In this document: positions 46,385 to 55,584 of the stretch, piece after piece
Position numbering within the stretch: position 1 is the first letter of the stretch
How the letters are laid out: each line of letters opens with the position of its first letter
Assembly: GCA_963839095.1 (NCBI GenBank)
Contig: CAWIUF010000069.1
Location: forward strand, 1-64,000
Direction: 5' to 3'
Source: Palsa-504 sp963839095
GTDB lineage: Bacteria; Actinomycetota; Actinomycetes; Streptosporangiales; Streptosporangiaceae
Length of the DNA: 64,000 bases
Translations under genes and position numbers: made by a program
Notes under the pieces: generated by a model
What the model saw: the letters and a program-made list of their open reading frames with translations, nothing else
Database searches by the model: none
What the model was told of the DNA's origin: nothing

Positions 46385-46441
46385 TTCATGATCGCGGGCA
46401 GTTGTGGCGTCTATGCGGCCGAAACTGCCCGAGATCATGAA
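46385..46441. repeat. 19-base inverted repeat in a gene-free gap
   Basis: TTCATGATCGCGGGCAGTT (46385-46403) and AACTGCCCGAGATCATGAA (46423-46441) pair with a single mismatch around a 19-base loop. The surrounding 46180-46533 gap has no convincing gene. It may be an extragenic palindromic repeat or a terminator for the PGH gene; the symmetrical ATCATGA ends could also mark a miniature mobile element. Confidence 0.65.
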
Positions 46442-46533
46442 GCCGGCCCGGTCGGCCGCGGGAACGTCCCGTCACCGGCAGCTCACGCCTACCACGTAGG
46501 CAACAGGCACCGCCAGGAATGACACTGAGATCG

Positions 46534-48855
46534 CTAGGCCATGGCCCGGTAGCCGAGGCTGAGCACGATGGGAACCGCTCCGAACGGCCGCCGGAACCGC
46601 GTGCCGGGCTTGTCCGGCGCGTGCGGGTCATCGATGTCGGGCCAGCGCATCTTCAGGTGCTGGGCGGTCAGCCCCGCGACCGAGTACGGGAACTCCATGG
46701 CCGAGATGTCGTGTGCCTGGAGCAGACCGCCCCAGCGGAACGCGGCGAACACGTTGGCCAGCTCCCGGACCGAGAGGGGACGCCGCCGGGCCAGGTCGAT
46801 CAGGTAGACCGCGTCGGCCAGTTCGGCCAGGTCGCTGGCGCACTGCGCCAGCGCCGCCGAGCGGGTCCGGAAGACCGTGCCGTCGGGGTTGACGGTGCCG
46901 AGCTTTTCCCCGTGCACCGGTGAGTAGCGCGCCTGCGCCTGGCACTGCATCCAGTCGCAGGCGGCCAGCAGCTCCCAGGGGATCCCGATGCGGTCGGCCA
47001 CGTCCTGGTACAGCGGCTCAGCCCGGGCCAGCGGCCACTTAGCCGTCCCCACGAAGTCGGCGGTCACCGTGTGCGGGATCCGGGGAACGTACCGGCGCGG
47101 GCCCGGCAGCGGCCCCCGCGGCGCGATCCGCGGCCCCGGACGCCGCCTCGGCTCGGACTCCCATCCGCGCCCGGCCTGCTGCCGCGGCTCGGCCCGGCGC
47201 CGCGGCTCGGCTCGCTGCTCCCGCCGCGCGCGCATCCGCACGGCGCCGACGGTCAGCGCGGCGGCCACCCCCGGAATGCTCACCGGAGCGGCTGAGCCCC
47301 CGTGGTTACCTGAACCCTCCTGAGCACTAGAACTCTCCTGAGTACCAGAACCCCCGAACACACCTGTGGACCCGGCTACACCCGGTACCACCGCCTGCTG
47401 GCCTGATACCGGCGCCGCCGTGGACCCGGCCGGCGGCGCGCCGGCCGGGGCCGCCGCGTCGTACTGGTACAGGTGGTAAAGGCGCATCAGCGCGATCAGG
47501 TGGGAGCCGTACTCCGGGTCGGTGGCGTAGACGCCGGTCAGCGCGGTCGCGAACGCGTCCGGCTGATGGCGGTTGGCCATCGCGTGCTGGTAGGCCGGAC
47601 CGGTGGCCAGCAGCTGGCTGTGGTCCTCGATGCTCTCGGCGATGTTGTGGTACGCCCGGAACGGGGCGTTGATGGTGACCCAGGCGCCGTTCTCGTACTC
47701 GCGCGTCGGCATCGTGGCATGGCCGGCCGGCCCGGTCCCCTTGATCCCGAACAGGTTGTGATCCGCCGCCGCGAGCTTGCTCTGCCCCCAGCCCGATTCG
47801 TCGATGGCCTGGGCGATCGTCACCGCGGCCGGGACTCCGTACCGCTGCTGGGCGGCGGTCGCCGCCGGGGCTATCCGGCTGATGAACGCCTGCTGGGCGG
47901 CGGTGCCCGGCGCGCTAGCCGGCGGCGGGTCGTGCCTGCGGTACGCGGACGCCCGTGTCCTGGCCGACGCCCGTGTGCCGGCGGACGCGGGCACCGCGGC
48001 GGAGCTGGCGTCCAGGGTGCCCGCTGCCCCCGGGACCACCGCCCATCCTTCCTCCTGCCCGGCCGCCCCGGCCGGTACGGCGGCCACCCCCGGCACCTGC
48101 GCCGTGCTCCCCCCGGCCTGCGCGCTGCTCGTGGCGGGCTCGTCGTGGCTGGCCGTGCTGACCAGGCCGCCGTTGTCGACGAAGCCGAGCACGCCCGCGG
48201 CGCCGAACGGGGCTGGGAACGTGTGCGCGTTCACCGTCAGGTCCGGCAGCGAGTCGGCGCCGATCGTGGACAGCGCGCCGCCGTCCGCGCGGGTCACCAC
48301 CTCGACGTGCCCGTCGAACAGCACCCAGTCTCCCGGCTGGGGCCGGTACCCGTCGCCGAGCGGGTGCCAGCGCTGCCGGGCCTGCGCGTCCTGCACCATC
48401 GAGGTCACGTCCAGCGACGCCGGGTTGGGCTGGACGCGGACGTCGGCCCACGGCTGCAGCGGCCACGGGTAGGTGCCGCCGCCGGTCACCCAGCTCTGCT
48501 GGCCCGCCGCCTTGGCGCCCAAGGCCAGCGTCAGGCTGGCGAAGGCCGCGCACGACGGCCCGTGGTCGGCGCCGTCGGTACTGGCCGATCGCCAGATCAG
48601 CGCCTCCATCTCGGCTGGCGTCCTGGTCCGCGCCATCCGCAGGTAGACCCGGGCCACCTTGACGATCGCCGCCCGCAGCGCGCCGTCGCTGGTCATGCTG
48701 GCGTCGCCCGTGCTGGCGTCGCCCGTGCTGGCGTCGGCCGTACTCGAGCCGGCCGCGCTGGCCTCCGGCTGGTCCGCGGCCAGCAGGTGCATGGGCATGC
48801 TGACCGGCGACGTCACGTCGGCGACGGTGCCGTGGGCAAAGGTGAATCCGGTCAC
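46534..48855 (-). CDS. multi-domain peptidoglycan hydrolase
   Basis: 773 residues from GTG 48855. N-terminal part (residues 55-230) resembles a CHAP-type amidase: GPSCAAFASLTLALGAKAAG contains the Cys and GDWVLFDGHVEVVTRADG the His. Residues 320-460 are a glucosaminidase (FlgJ/GH73-like) with the acidic residue in VTIAQAIDESGWGQSKLAA and the block FRAYHNIAESIEDHSQLLAT. The C-terminal 150 residues (AKWPLARAEPLYQDVADRIG, then RYSPVHGEKLGTVNPDG) form an unassigned, possibly lysozyme-like helical domain. Low-complexity linkers join them. A 15-base in-frame repeat (48697-48741) codes STADAS-type repeats near the start. No clear signal peptide is seen, so export may depend on the membrane protein upstream or on phage-like release. 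Confidence 0.75.
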   Translation of the reverse strand: MTGFTFAHGTVADVTSPVSMPMHLLAADQPEASAAGSSTADASTGDASTGDASMTSDGALRAAIVKVARVYLRMARTRTPAEMEALIWRSASTDGADHGPSCAAFASLTLALGAKAAGQQSWVTGGGTYPWPLQPWADVRVQPNPASLDVTSMVQDAQARQRWHPLGDGYRPQPGDWVLFDGHVEVVTRADGGALSTIGADSLPDLTVNAHTFPAPFGAAGVLGFVDNGGLVSTASHDEPATSSAQAGGSTAQVPGVAAVPAGAAGQEEGWAVVPGAAGTLDASSAAVPASAGTRASARTRASAYRRHDPPPASAPGTAAQQAFISRIAPAATAAQQRYGVPAAVTIAQAIDESGWGQSKLAAADHNLFGIKGTGPAGHATMPTREYENGAWVTINAPFRAYHNIAESIEDHSQLLATGPAYQHAMANRHQPDAFATALTGVYATDPEYGSHLIALMRLYHLYQYDAAAPAGAPPAGSTAAPVSGQQAVVPGVAGSTGVFGGSGTQESSSAQEGSGNHGGSAAPVSIPGVAAALTVGAVRMRARREQRAEPRRRAEPRQQAGRGWESEPRRRPGPRIAPRGPLPGPRRYVPRIPHTVTADFVGTAKWPLARAEPLYQDVADRIGIPWELLAACDWMQCQAQARYSPVHGEKLGTVNPDGTVFRTRSAALAQCASDLAELADAVYLIDLARRRPLSVRELANVFAAFRWGGLLQAHDISAMEFPYSVAGLTAQHLKMRWPDIDDPHAPDKPGTRFRRPFGAVPIVLSLGYRAMA
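48697..48741 (-). repeat. 15-base in-frame tandem repeat
   Basis: Three consecutive copies of GCTGGCGTCGCCCGT (the third with one change) encode repeated Asp-Ala-Ser-Thr-Gly near the N-terminus of the hydrolase. Being a multiple of three it leaves the frame intact. Confidence 0.8.
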
Positions 48856-48963
48856 CGCGCCGCAGGTACTAAGGCTGACCAGCGCGGTGGCCTGCTGCCA
48901 CGTCGGCTTGCTCTTGCTGATGGTGCGCGTGGTGTCCCCCCTTCCCCGGCTCGGCCGACGTCC

Positions 48964-50322
48964 TTACTGCCCGTGCGGCAGGGTCTTGAGGATGGCTTGC
49001 ACCTGCGGGTCGCCGGGGTTACCGGCGTTCTGGAACAGCACGCTCGCGTTCTGCGCGGCCACCGCGCTCGCGCCCGGCATCCACTGCTTGTACACGTCGG
49101 CGACGAGCGCGGCCTGGCCCTGCGGGGTGGTCACCGGGCTGGCGCACTGGCTGGGGAAGCCGGCGTGCGAGACGATGGCCGACGACCCGGTGTACCGGGC
49201 GCAGTTCTCCGGCTTGCCCTCCAGGCCCGGCTGGACCGTGGGGTTGCCGGTCGTGCTGGTCAGCGTGGCCCCGCCGATGATGTTGTTGATGGCCCGCGCG
49301 GCCACCTCCAGGCTGTCGACCGGGCTGAGCGGGTCGTAGGGATGATGGAGGTTCAGCGACCACGCGATCTCCCCGCCCTGCGTCGGCGTGATGGGCTCGA
49401 GCCCTTTCCGGCCGCTCTTGGCGTCGGCGTAGCCGGGATCGTTGCCGCTCGTCAGCAGCGAGAAAACCCAGAGAATCTGGCTGGTGTCCTTGGCGCAGGC
49501 GAAATTGACCTGGCTCGGCTCCGATGCGACGTTCGGGTTCTGGCAGGCGGTGGTGATCTGGGTCCGGACCGTCGCCACGCTGGCCGGCCAGGACGGGCCC
49601 GGCCTCAGGATGATCATCGCGCCGATGCCGAGGACGGCGAGGCCGGCCGCCGACCCCACGGCGATCGGGCGCCGGTGACGCCAGCGCCCGCGCCGGCCCG
49701 TCTTCGACCGGCCCGTCTTCGACCGGGCGGCCTTCGGCTTGGCCGCCGGCCGCCGTACCGTTCGCGGCTTGGCCGTCTGCCGCCCCCGGTCGATCAGTTC
49801 CTGGGTCCGGTCGGCGGCCGGGAACCGCTCGTCCGCGGGCAGCGGCCGGGTGTGCCCGGCCAGGTGACCGGACCGCACCGGGGCCGCCGGGGTCCGGCCG
49901 TGGTCGTGTCCGCGGGCAGGATTTCCCGTGGCCCGCAGGAACTCACGCCGCGGGGCGGCGCCCCGGCTCCGGACGGCCGGGGCAGGCTCCGGCTCCCGTT
50001 CGCCGGCTTCCCAGTCGGGCTCGGGTTCGTCGGCCTCCCAGCTGATCCCGTGCTCGTCGGCCTCCCAGCTGATCCCGTGCTCGGCGAATTCCGGCTGCTC
50101 GTCGTACTCGGCCAGGTCCGGCTCGGGTTCCCGGTGGTACCCGGGCCCGGCGGCGCCACGCTCCCGTGTCCGGCGCCGCGCGGGGTCGGTGACCGAACGA
50201 GTCCGGGCCGCCCGCCAGTCGGAGATGTCCTTCTCCAGGTCCAGAACCCTGAGTTCTATCTCGGAGAACCGGTCATCGCCATCTTCGATAAAATTTTCGA
50301 ATCTCTCGTTCGTCGTTATCAC
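48964..50322 (-). CDS. single-pass membrane protein with disordered cytoplasmic N-terminus, unknown function
   Basis: From GTG 50322 (452 residues): a short coiled-coil start NERFENFIEDGDDRFSEIEL, an acidic, repeat-bearing stretch (residues 75-120, with a duplicated EHGISWEAD), a basic low-complexity region (AKPKAARSKTGRSKTGRRGR), one TM segment (AVGSAAGLAVLGIGAMIIL) and an exported 200-residue domain with six cysteines or so (TTACQNP, NFACAKD, PENCARY, PSQCASP). No family is recognised. The stop is 108 bases upstream of the hydrolase start on the same strand, so the two may be co-transcribed; its exported domain could partner the hydrolase. Confidence 0.7.
   Translation of the reverse strand: MITTNERFENFIEDGDDRFSEIELRVLDLEKDISDWRAARTRSVTDPARRRTRERGAAGPGYHREPEPDLAEYDEQPEFAEHGISWEADEHGISWEADEPEPDWEAGEREPEPAPAVRSRGAAPRREFLRATGNPARGHDHGRTPAAPVRSGHLAGHTRPLPADERFPAADRTQELIDRGRQTAKPRTVRRPAAKPKAARSKTGRSKTGRRGRWRHRRPIAVGSAAGLAVLGIGAMIILRPGPSWPASVATVRTQITTACQNPNVASEPSQVNFACAKDTSQILWVFSLLTSGNDPGYADAKSGRKGLEPITPTQGGEIAWSLNLHHPYDPLSPVDSLEVAARAINNIIGGATLTSTTGNPTVQPGLEGKPENCARYTGSSAIVSHAGFPSQCASPVTTPQGQAALVADVYKQWMPGASAVAAQNASVLFQNAGNPGDPQVQAILKTLPHGQ
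50030..50083 (-). repeat. 27-base exact tandem duplication
   Basis: Two exact copies of a 27-base unit (50030-50056 and 50057-50083) encode the doubled GISWEADEH segment of the membrane protein. The duplication is in frame and perfect, so it is recent. Confidence 0.9.
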
Positions 50323-50498
50323 CCCTGATCCATGACCCGAACGGGGCGGCCATGCCCGTGCCGACGCGAGGTGACGGCTACCGCGCCTGGCCCAGCGGGG
50401 TCCGGCGACGGCTTGGCTTATGTGTTCGACCCGTGCCAGCAATTAGAACACAAAAGCGAGCCACTGCGCCAGTGCTCCCGCCCCGATCGTGTGAGTGG

Positions 50499-52028
<1,530 letters not shown>

Positions 52029-52098
52029 GAGATCTAGTTATCTCTACCAGGACCGTCCCGGTCAAGCCGCCGGAGTCGGTGGCAGCGAGAAGCTGGCG

Positions 52099-52383
52099 TC
52101 AGCTCGCCCGGGCCTGCCGGCCAGGGTGGCCGCGGGGCCGCTTGAACGCGACGATCCGGCCCTTCTCGAAGATCTCACCGCCCCAGACGCCGCACGGCTC
52201 GCTGCGCTCGACCGCGCCGGCCAGGCACGACCGCCGCAGCGGGCACGCCTCGCAGTAGGCCTTGGCCAGCTCGAGGTCGGCCGGCTGATCCGAGAACCAC
52301 AGCTGCGTGTTGTCGCTGCATGGCAATGGATCACCCAGGTCAGCCGCTCGCCGAGCCAAAGTGGCCAGGGAATAGCTCGTCAT
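52099..52383 (-). CDS. WhiB7-like iron-sulfur regulator
   Basis: 94 residues. The four cluster cysteines are in PLPCSDN, KAYCEACPLRRSCLAGAVER, followed by the GVWGGE beta-turn and FEKGRIVAFKRPRGHPGRQ. The block GVWGGEIFxxGxIVxxKRPRG and the basic tail are those of WhiB7, the activator of intrinsic drug-resistance genes together with the principal sigma factor. The AT-hook RGRP of typical WhiB7 reads RGHP here, which may weaken DNA contact. The usual EPW before GVWGG is EPC. Its likely targets include the exporter with the leader at 17.5 kb. Confidence 0.8.
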   Translation of the reverse strand: MTSYSLATLARRAADLGDPLPCSDNTQLWFSDQPADLELAKAYCEACPLRRSCLAGAVERSEPCGVWGGEIFEKGRIVAFKRPRGHPGRQARAS

Positions 52384-52415
52384 GTCGCTTCACCCCCGTG
52401 AAACGGATCCCGTCT

Positions 52416-52440
52416 CCGGATTTCCCCGTCAAAAATCCGG
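52416..52440. promoter_or_regulatory. palindrome in the WhiB7-like upstream region
   Basis: CCGGATTT and AAATCCGG flank a 9-base centre. On the minus strand the right part reads ATTTTTGACGGGG, where TTGACG is a good -35 preceded by an AT run, as at WhiB7 autoregulated promoters. No clear -10 follows at the right spacing. Confidence 0.4.
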
Positions 52441-52538
52441 ACACGTATAGTTTGCACCCATACCGGGCCGGATGGCATCAGCCGCAGGGCTGATATTCCC
52501 TCCGTAAGCGATCAGACACGTTATGTCGTGAACGCGCT

Positions 52539-52808
52539 TCAGGCGCTGAGCGTGGCGTCGCCCGGTCGTCCGGCACAGGCCCGGGCGATCTCCGCCAGGG
52601 ACAGGCCGAGCGCGTCGGCCAGCGCGGCCACGGTGAAAAAGGCCGGGGTGGCGATGCGGCCGGTCTCGATCTTGCGCAGCGTTTCCGCGGGAACGCCGGA
52701 GACGGCGGCGATCTCGGCCATGCTGCGAGGCCCGCGGGCCTCGCGCAGCAGCATGCCCAGCCGGTGTCCCCGCTCGTGCTCCAGCCGGGTGAGGGGAGGG
52801 CGGACCAT
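52539..52808 (-). CDS. XRE-type HTH regulator
   Basis: 89 residues with a lambda-repressor-like helix bundle: HRLGMLLREARGPRSMAEIA, AVSGVPAETLRKIETGRIAT, PAFFTVAALADALGLSLAEI. It is a stand-alone DNA-binding domain, probably dimeric. It is divergent from the methionine aminopeptidase gene (54-base gap with TATAG-like sequence at about 52830), which it may control together with itself. Intact. Confidence 0.85.
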   Translation of the reverse strand: MVRPPLTRLEHERGHRLGMLLREARGPRSMAEIAAVSGVPAETLRKIETGRIATPAFFTVAALADALGLSLAEIARACAGRPGDATLSA

Positions 52809-52862
52809 GCCGTGATAGTAATACCGGTATAGTTATCCCGCAAAGGCCGGGAGAGGACAGAG

Positions 52863-53639
52863 GTGCGACCGGTGGTCGAGATCAAGACAGCAGGCGAGAT
52901 CCAGGCGATGCGCGCCGCCGGCCAGGTGGTCGCGCGGATCCTGGCCGCCGTCCAGGACCAGGCCAAGGCCGGGATGCGGACGTCCGAACTGGACGCGATC
53001 GCCCGGGACGTGCTGGCCGATGCGGGCGCCTACTCGCCGTTCCTCAACTACCACCCCCGGTTCGCCCCGGTGCCGTATCCCGGAGTCATCTGCACCTCGG
53101 TGAACGACGCCGCGCTGCACGGCATCCCCGGCCGGAAGAAACTGGCTGACGGCGACCTGGTCAGCGTGGACAGCGGGGCCGTGCTCGACGGCTGGACCGG
53201 CGACGCCGCGGTCTCCTTCACGATCGGGACGCCGAAGCCGGCCGACGCGAAGCTGATCGACGTCACCCGGGACGCGTTGCGGGCGGGCATCGCCGCGGCC
53301 GTCCCCGGCGGCCGCCTCGGCGATATCTCGGCCGCCATCGGCGCCGTCGGGCGGGAGGGGGGCTACGGGATCTGCACCGACTTCGGCGGCCACGGCGTCG
53401 GCCGGACCATGCACGAGGACCCGCACATCCCCAACGAGGGACCAGCCGGGCGGGGCCTGCGGCTCGTCCCCGGGCTGGTCCTCGCGATCGAGCCGTGGTT
53501 CCTGGCCGGCGGCCGGGACATGTACCGGATCGACCGCGACGGCTGGACCATCCGCAGCGGCGACGGCAGCCGCGCCGCCCACGTCGAGCACACGGTGGCG
53601 ATCACCGAGGACGGCCCGCAGATCCTGACCGTCCCCTAG
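52863..53639 (+). CDS. map: methionine aminopeptidase, type I
   Basis: 258 residues, starting at GTG 52863 behind GAGAGGACAG. It removes N-terminal Met from new proteins. The five metal ligands are present: Asp in LVSVDSGA, Asp in GWTGDAAVSF, His in GHGVGRTMHEDP, Glu in VLAIEPWF and Glu in AHVEHTVAI. Length fits type Ia. Actinobacteria usually carry two or three map genes; this one is not in the ribosomal-protein cluster, so it is likely a secondary copy. Confidence 0.93.
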   Translation: MRPVVEIKTAGEIQAMRAAGQVVARILAAVQDQAKAGMRTSELDAIARDVLADAGAYSPFLNYHPRFAPVPYPGVICTSVNDAALHGIPGRKKLADGDLVSVDSGAVLDGWTGDAAVSFTIGTPKPADAKLIDVTRDALRAGIAAAVPGGRLGDISAAIGAVGREGGYGICTDFGGHGVGRTMHEDPHIPNEGPAGRGLRLVPGLVLAIEPWFLAGGRDMYRIDRDGWTIRSGDGSRAAHVEHTVAITEDGPQILTVP

Positions 53640-53724
53640 CGGCCGAGCGGCCGCGGCGAGGACCAGCGGCGGCCACCCGCTGACCGCGAGCAGCGTGGGC
53701 AGCCCAGCACGTGCCCGCCGGGAT

Positions 53725-54500
53725 TCACGCCGGCAGTTCCGTCCCGCTGAGCCGGGCGCAGTACGCCAGCAGCTCGTCTTGCACCGTGACGTCCCGCGCG
53801 GCCGGGTGGACCTGCTGCGGCTGCTGGTGGAAGAAGTAGCCGCCGGTCCCGGTGGCCGCCGGGTCGTCGCTGACCGCCAGCCAGGCCTGGGTCACCGGGC
53901 CAGCGACAGGTCGTCGGGCGCGGCCGGGCCGCCCATCTTGGTCGCCACCCAGCCGGGCTCGACCCCGTTGACCAGGACGTCCGGCCACCGGCGGGCCACC
54001 GCGAAGGTGAGCACCACGTCGAGCAGCTTGCTCTCGGAAGTAGGCCTGGAAGCTGCTCCAGGGGCGCCGCTCCCACTGCGCGTCCTCCAGGCCGGCGTCC
54101 GCGCCGCGGTGCAGGCCCGAGCTCAGGTAGATCAGCCGGGCCGCCGTTCCATCAGCGCGGTCAGCAGGTACGGTGCGAGCACGTTGACCGCGAAGACCAG
54201 GCCGAGCCCGTCTTCGGTGGTGACCCGGTGCGGCGGATTCCGGTGGCCCACCCCGGCGTTGTGGATGACCGCGTCGAACGGCCCGGCCGCGTCGGCCTGC
54301 TCCGCGACCTGCCGCATCCCGTCCAGGGCGGACAGGTCCCCGGTGACCACGCCCGCCGCCTCCGGCAGGGCGGCCTGGGCGTCCTCGGCCCGGCCCTTGT
54401 TCCTGGCGTGCAGCACGACCGCGTGCCCCTCCGCCGCCAGCAGCCGTCCCGCCATCAGCCCGAGCCCGTCGCTCGAGCCCGTGATGAATACGCGTGCCAC
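53725..54500 (-). pseudogene. short-chain dehydrogenase (atypical SDR), frameshifted
   Basis: The N-terminus is intact: MARVFITGSSDGLGLMAGRL with the TGxxxGxG motif, then DAVIHNAGVGHRNPPHRVTT (NAG motif). From about 54130 a second frame carries LIYLSSGLHRGADAGLEDAQ, and FQAYFESKLLDVVLTFAVAR, where Tyr-x-x-Ser-Lys replaces YxxxK with a neighbouring break, then VLVNGVEPGWVATKMGGPAA. The original frame ends with PAATGTGGYFFHQQPQQVHP and stop 53725. About 258 residues; it resembles SDRs that modify the following small molecules by NAD(P)-linked oxidation. At least two indels. Confidence 0.7.
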
Positions 54501-54549
54501 CTGACTCCCTCCGGCGCCCCCGCGTAGGCTCTAACCGGAAGGGAGCACG

Positions 54550-54828
54550 ATGTCATCCTCGCCGGAGTCACCGCACCTGGACAACCGCCACCGGAATACG
54601 CTGCGCCAGATCTTCGAGCATCCCGTCAGCCACAACATCGAGTGGCACGCGGTGACCTCGCTGCTGGCGGCGATCGGCACCGTCGACGTCCACCACGACG
54701 GCAAGATCACCGTCACGGTCGGCTCCGAGCGCCAGATCTTCGATCCGCCCGGGGACAAGGACATCGACGCCCAGACGGTCGTCGACCTCCGCCATATGCT
54801 CAGCCGGGCCGGCTATGCCCCGTCCTGA
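54550..54828 (+). CDS. HicA-like small protein, no HicB partner seen
   Basis: 92 residues. HRNTLRQIFEHPVSHNIEWH, AVTSLLAAIGTVDVHHDGKI, TVTVGSERQIFDPPGDKDID, VVDLRHMLSRAGY. The order strand, helix, strand pair and the closing RxxLxxAGY match the HicA double-stranded-RNA-binding-like fold, though the catalytic His of HicA (normally near GSHxxF) is replaced by HHDGKI. No HicB-type antitoxin gene is next to it: on one side lies the SDR, on the other a secreted protein. Possibly a domesticated, non-toxic relative. Start ATG is preceded by GGAAGGGAG. Confidence 0.6.
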   Translation: MSSSPESPHLDNRHRNTLRQIFEHPVSHNIEWHAVTSLLAAIGTVDVHHDGKITVTVGSERQIFDPPGDKDIDAQTVVDLRHMLSRAGYAPS

Positions 54829-54859
54829 GGCGCAGCCGGCCCGGCCGGCGGTATCGCTG

Positions 54860-55306
54860 TTACGGAAGCGGCAGCACGGTGGCGTGGTAGCCGCCGCCGA
54901 CGCCGAACGGGGTGTTGACCGCGAGGTAGAGCTCGCCCCACCACTGCACCTGCACGTAGTCCGAGTTCCCCACCACGAAGGGCGTGCCATAGGGGCCGAT
55001 CCGGCCGATGAGCGCGTCGCAGGGCGCGCCGGGATCCGGCGACCCGGCGGGCGCGTGGCAGCCGGCCACGCCGTTAGGGCCAGAGAGTCCGGGCGGACCG
55101 AAGACCGCGCCGGTGGCGGTCACCAGGACGAGGTCGGACCGCAGGTAAGCCCCGGTGTTCACCCACGATCCGCTGGCGGGCACGTTGACGGTGGTGATCC
55201 CGCCGTGCGGCGGCGCCGCCTGGGCCGCGGCCGCGGGCAGCAGGACGCCCAGCAGGGCCGCCCCAGCCGACGCGATGGCGAGACGACGACGCGAAAATGC
55301 ACTCAT
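54860..55306 (-). CDS. secreted PA-IL (LecA)-like protein
   Basis: 148 residues with a twin-Arg-like or Sec signal (MSAFSRRRLAIASAGAALLG, cut after AAAAQA). The mature part is beta-rich: ITTVNVPASGSWVNTGAYLR, DALIGRIGPYGTPFVVGNSD, WWGELYLAVN. The order VPAxxxWxxTGxxLxxGD..., ALIGRIG, and GxLYLxVN is that of the PA-IL/LecA galactose-binding fold. Loss of the last Asp-rich loop means sugar and calcium binding cannot be assumed. An extracellular role in carbohydrate contact is possible. Confidence 0.55.
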   Translation of the reverse strand: MSAFSRRRLAIASAGAALLGVLLPAAAAQAAPPHGGITTVNVPASGSWVNTGAYLRSDLVLVTATGAVFGPPGLSGPNGVAGCHAPAGSPDPGAPCDALIGRIGPYGTPFVVGNSDYVQVQWWGELYLAVNTPFGVGGGYHATVLPLP

Positions 55307-55584
55307 TGGTAAAATCCCCCGTAATGGTAATTGGCCCGGAAAAAGAATTCCACCCGGGGTCGGGCCGTAATCCCCCGCTGCAAATAATTATTCCCCGAAA
55401 GGGGCGATGTCAAGACCGGGAATGCAACTCCGCTGGCGTTACCGCTGGGTAAGCACATCAAATTGATAAAATTGCCGTCGAGTGATTGATAGCGTGACCT
55501 ACCGGCCTGTTCCGGTCACTGTAGTTTCCGAGTCTAAGACCCGGGCTCGGGCCGGGGTCTCCGTGCTAAGGACCGCCGGAACCG
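55307..55584. other. gene-free intergenic segment
   Basis: 278 bases between the lectin-like gene start and the APC permease stop. It has an AT-rich piece (CAAATAATTATTCCCC at about 55382-55397), probably the promoter of the lectin-like gene, and nothing else recognisable. Confidence 0.4.

Noticed and set aside
47473..50328. 951-residue plus-strand frame
   Set aside because: Antisense of the hydrolase and membrane protein genes; no motif and biased composition.
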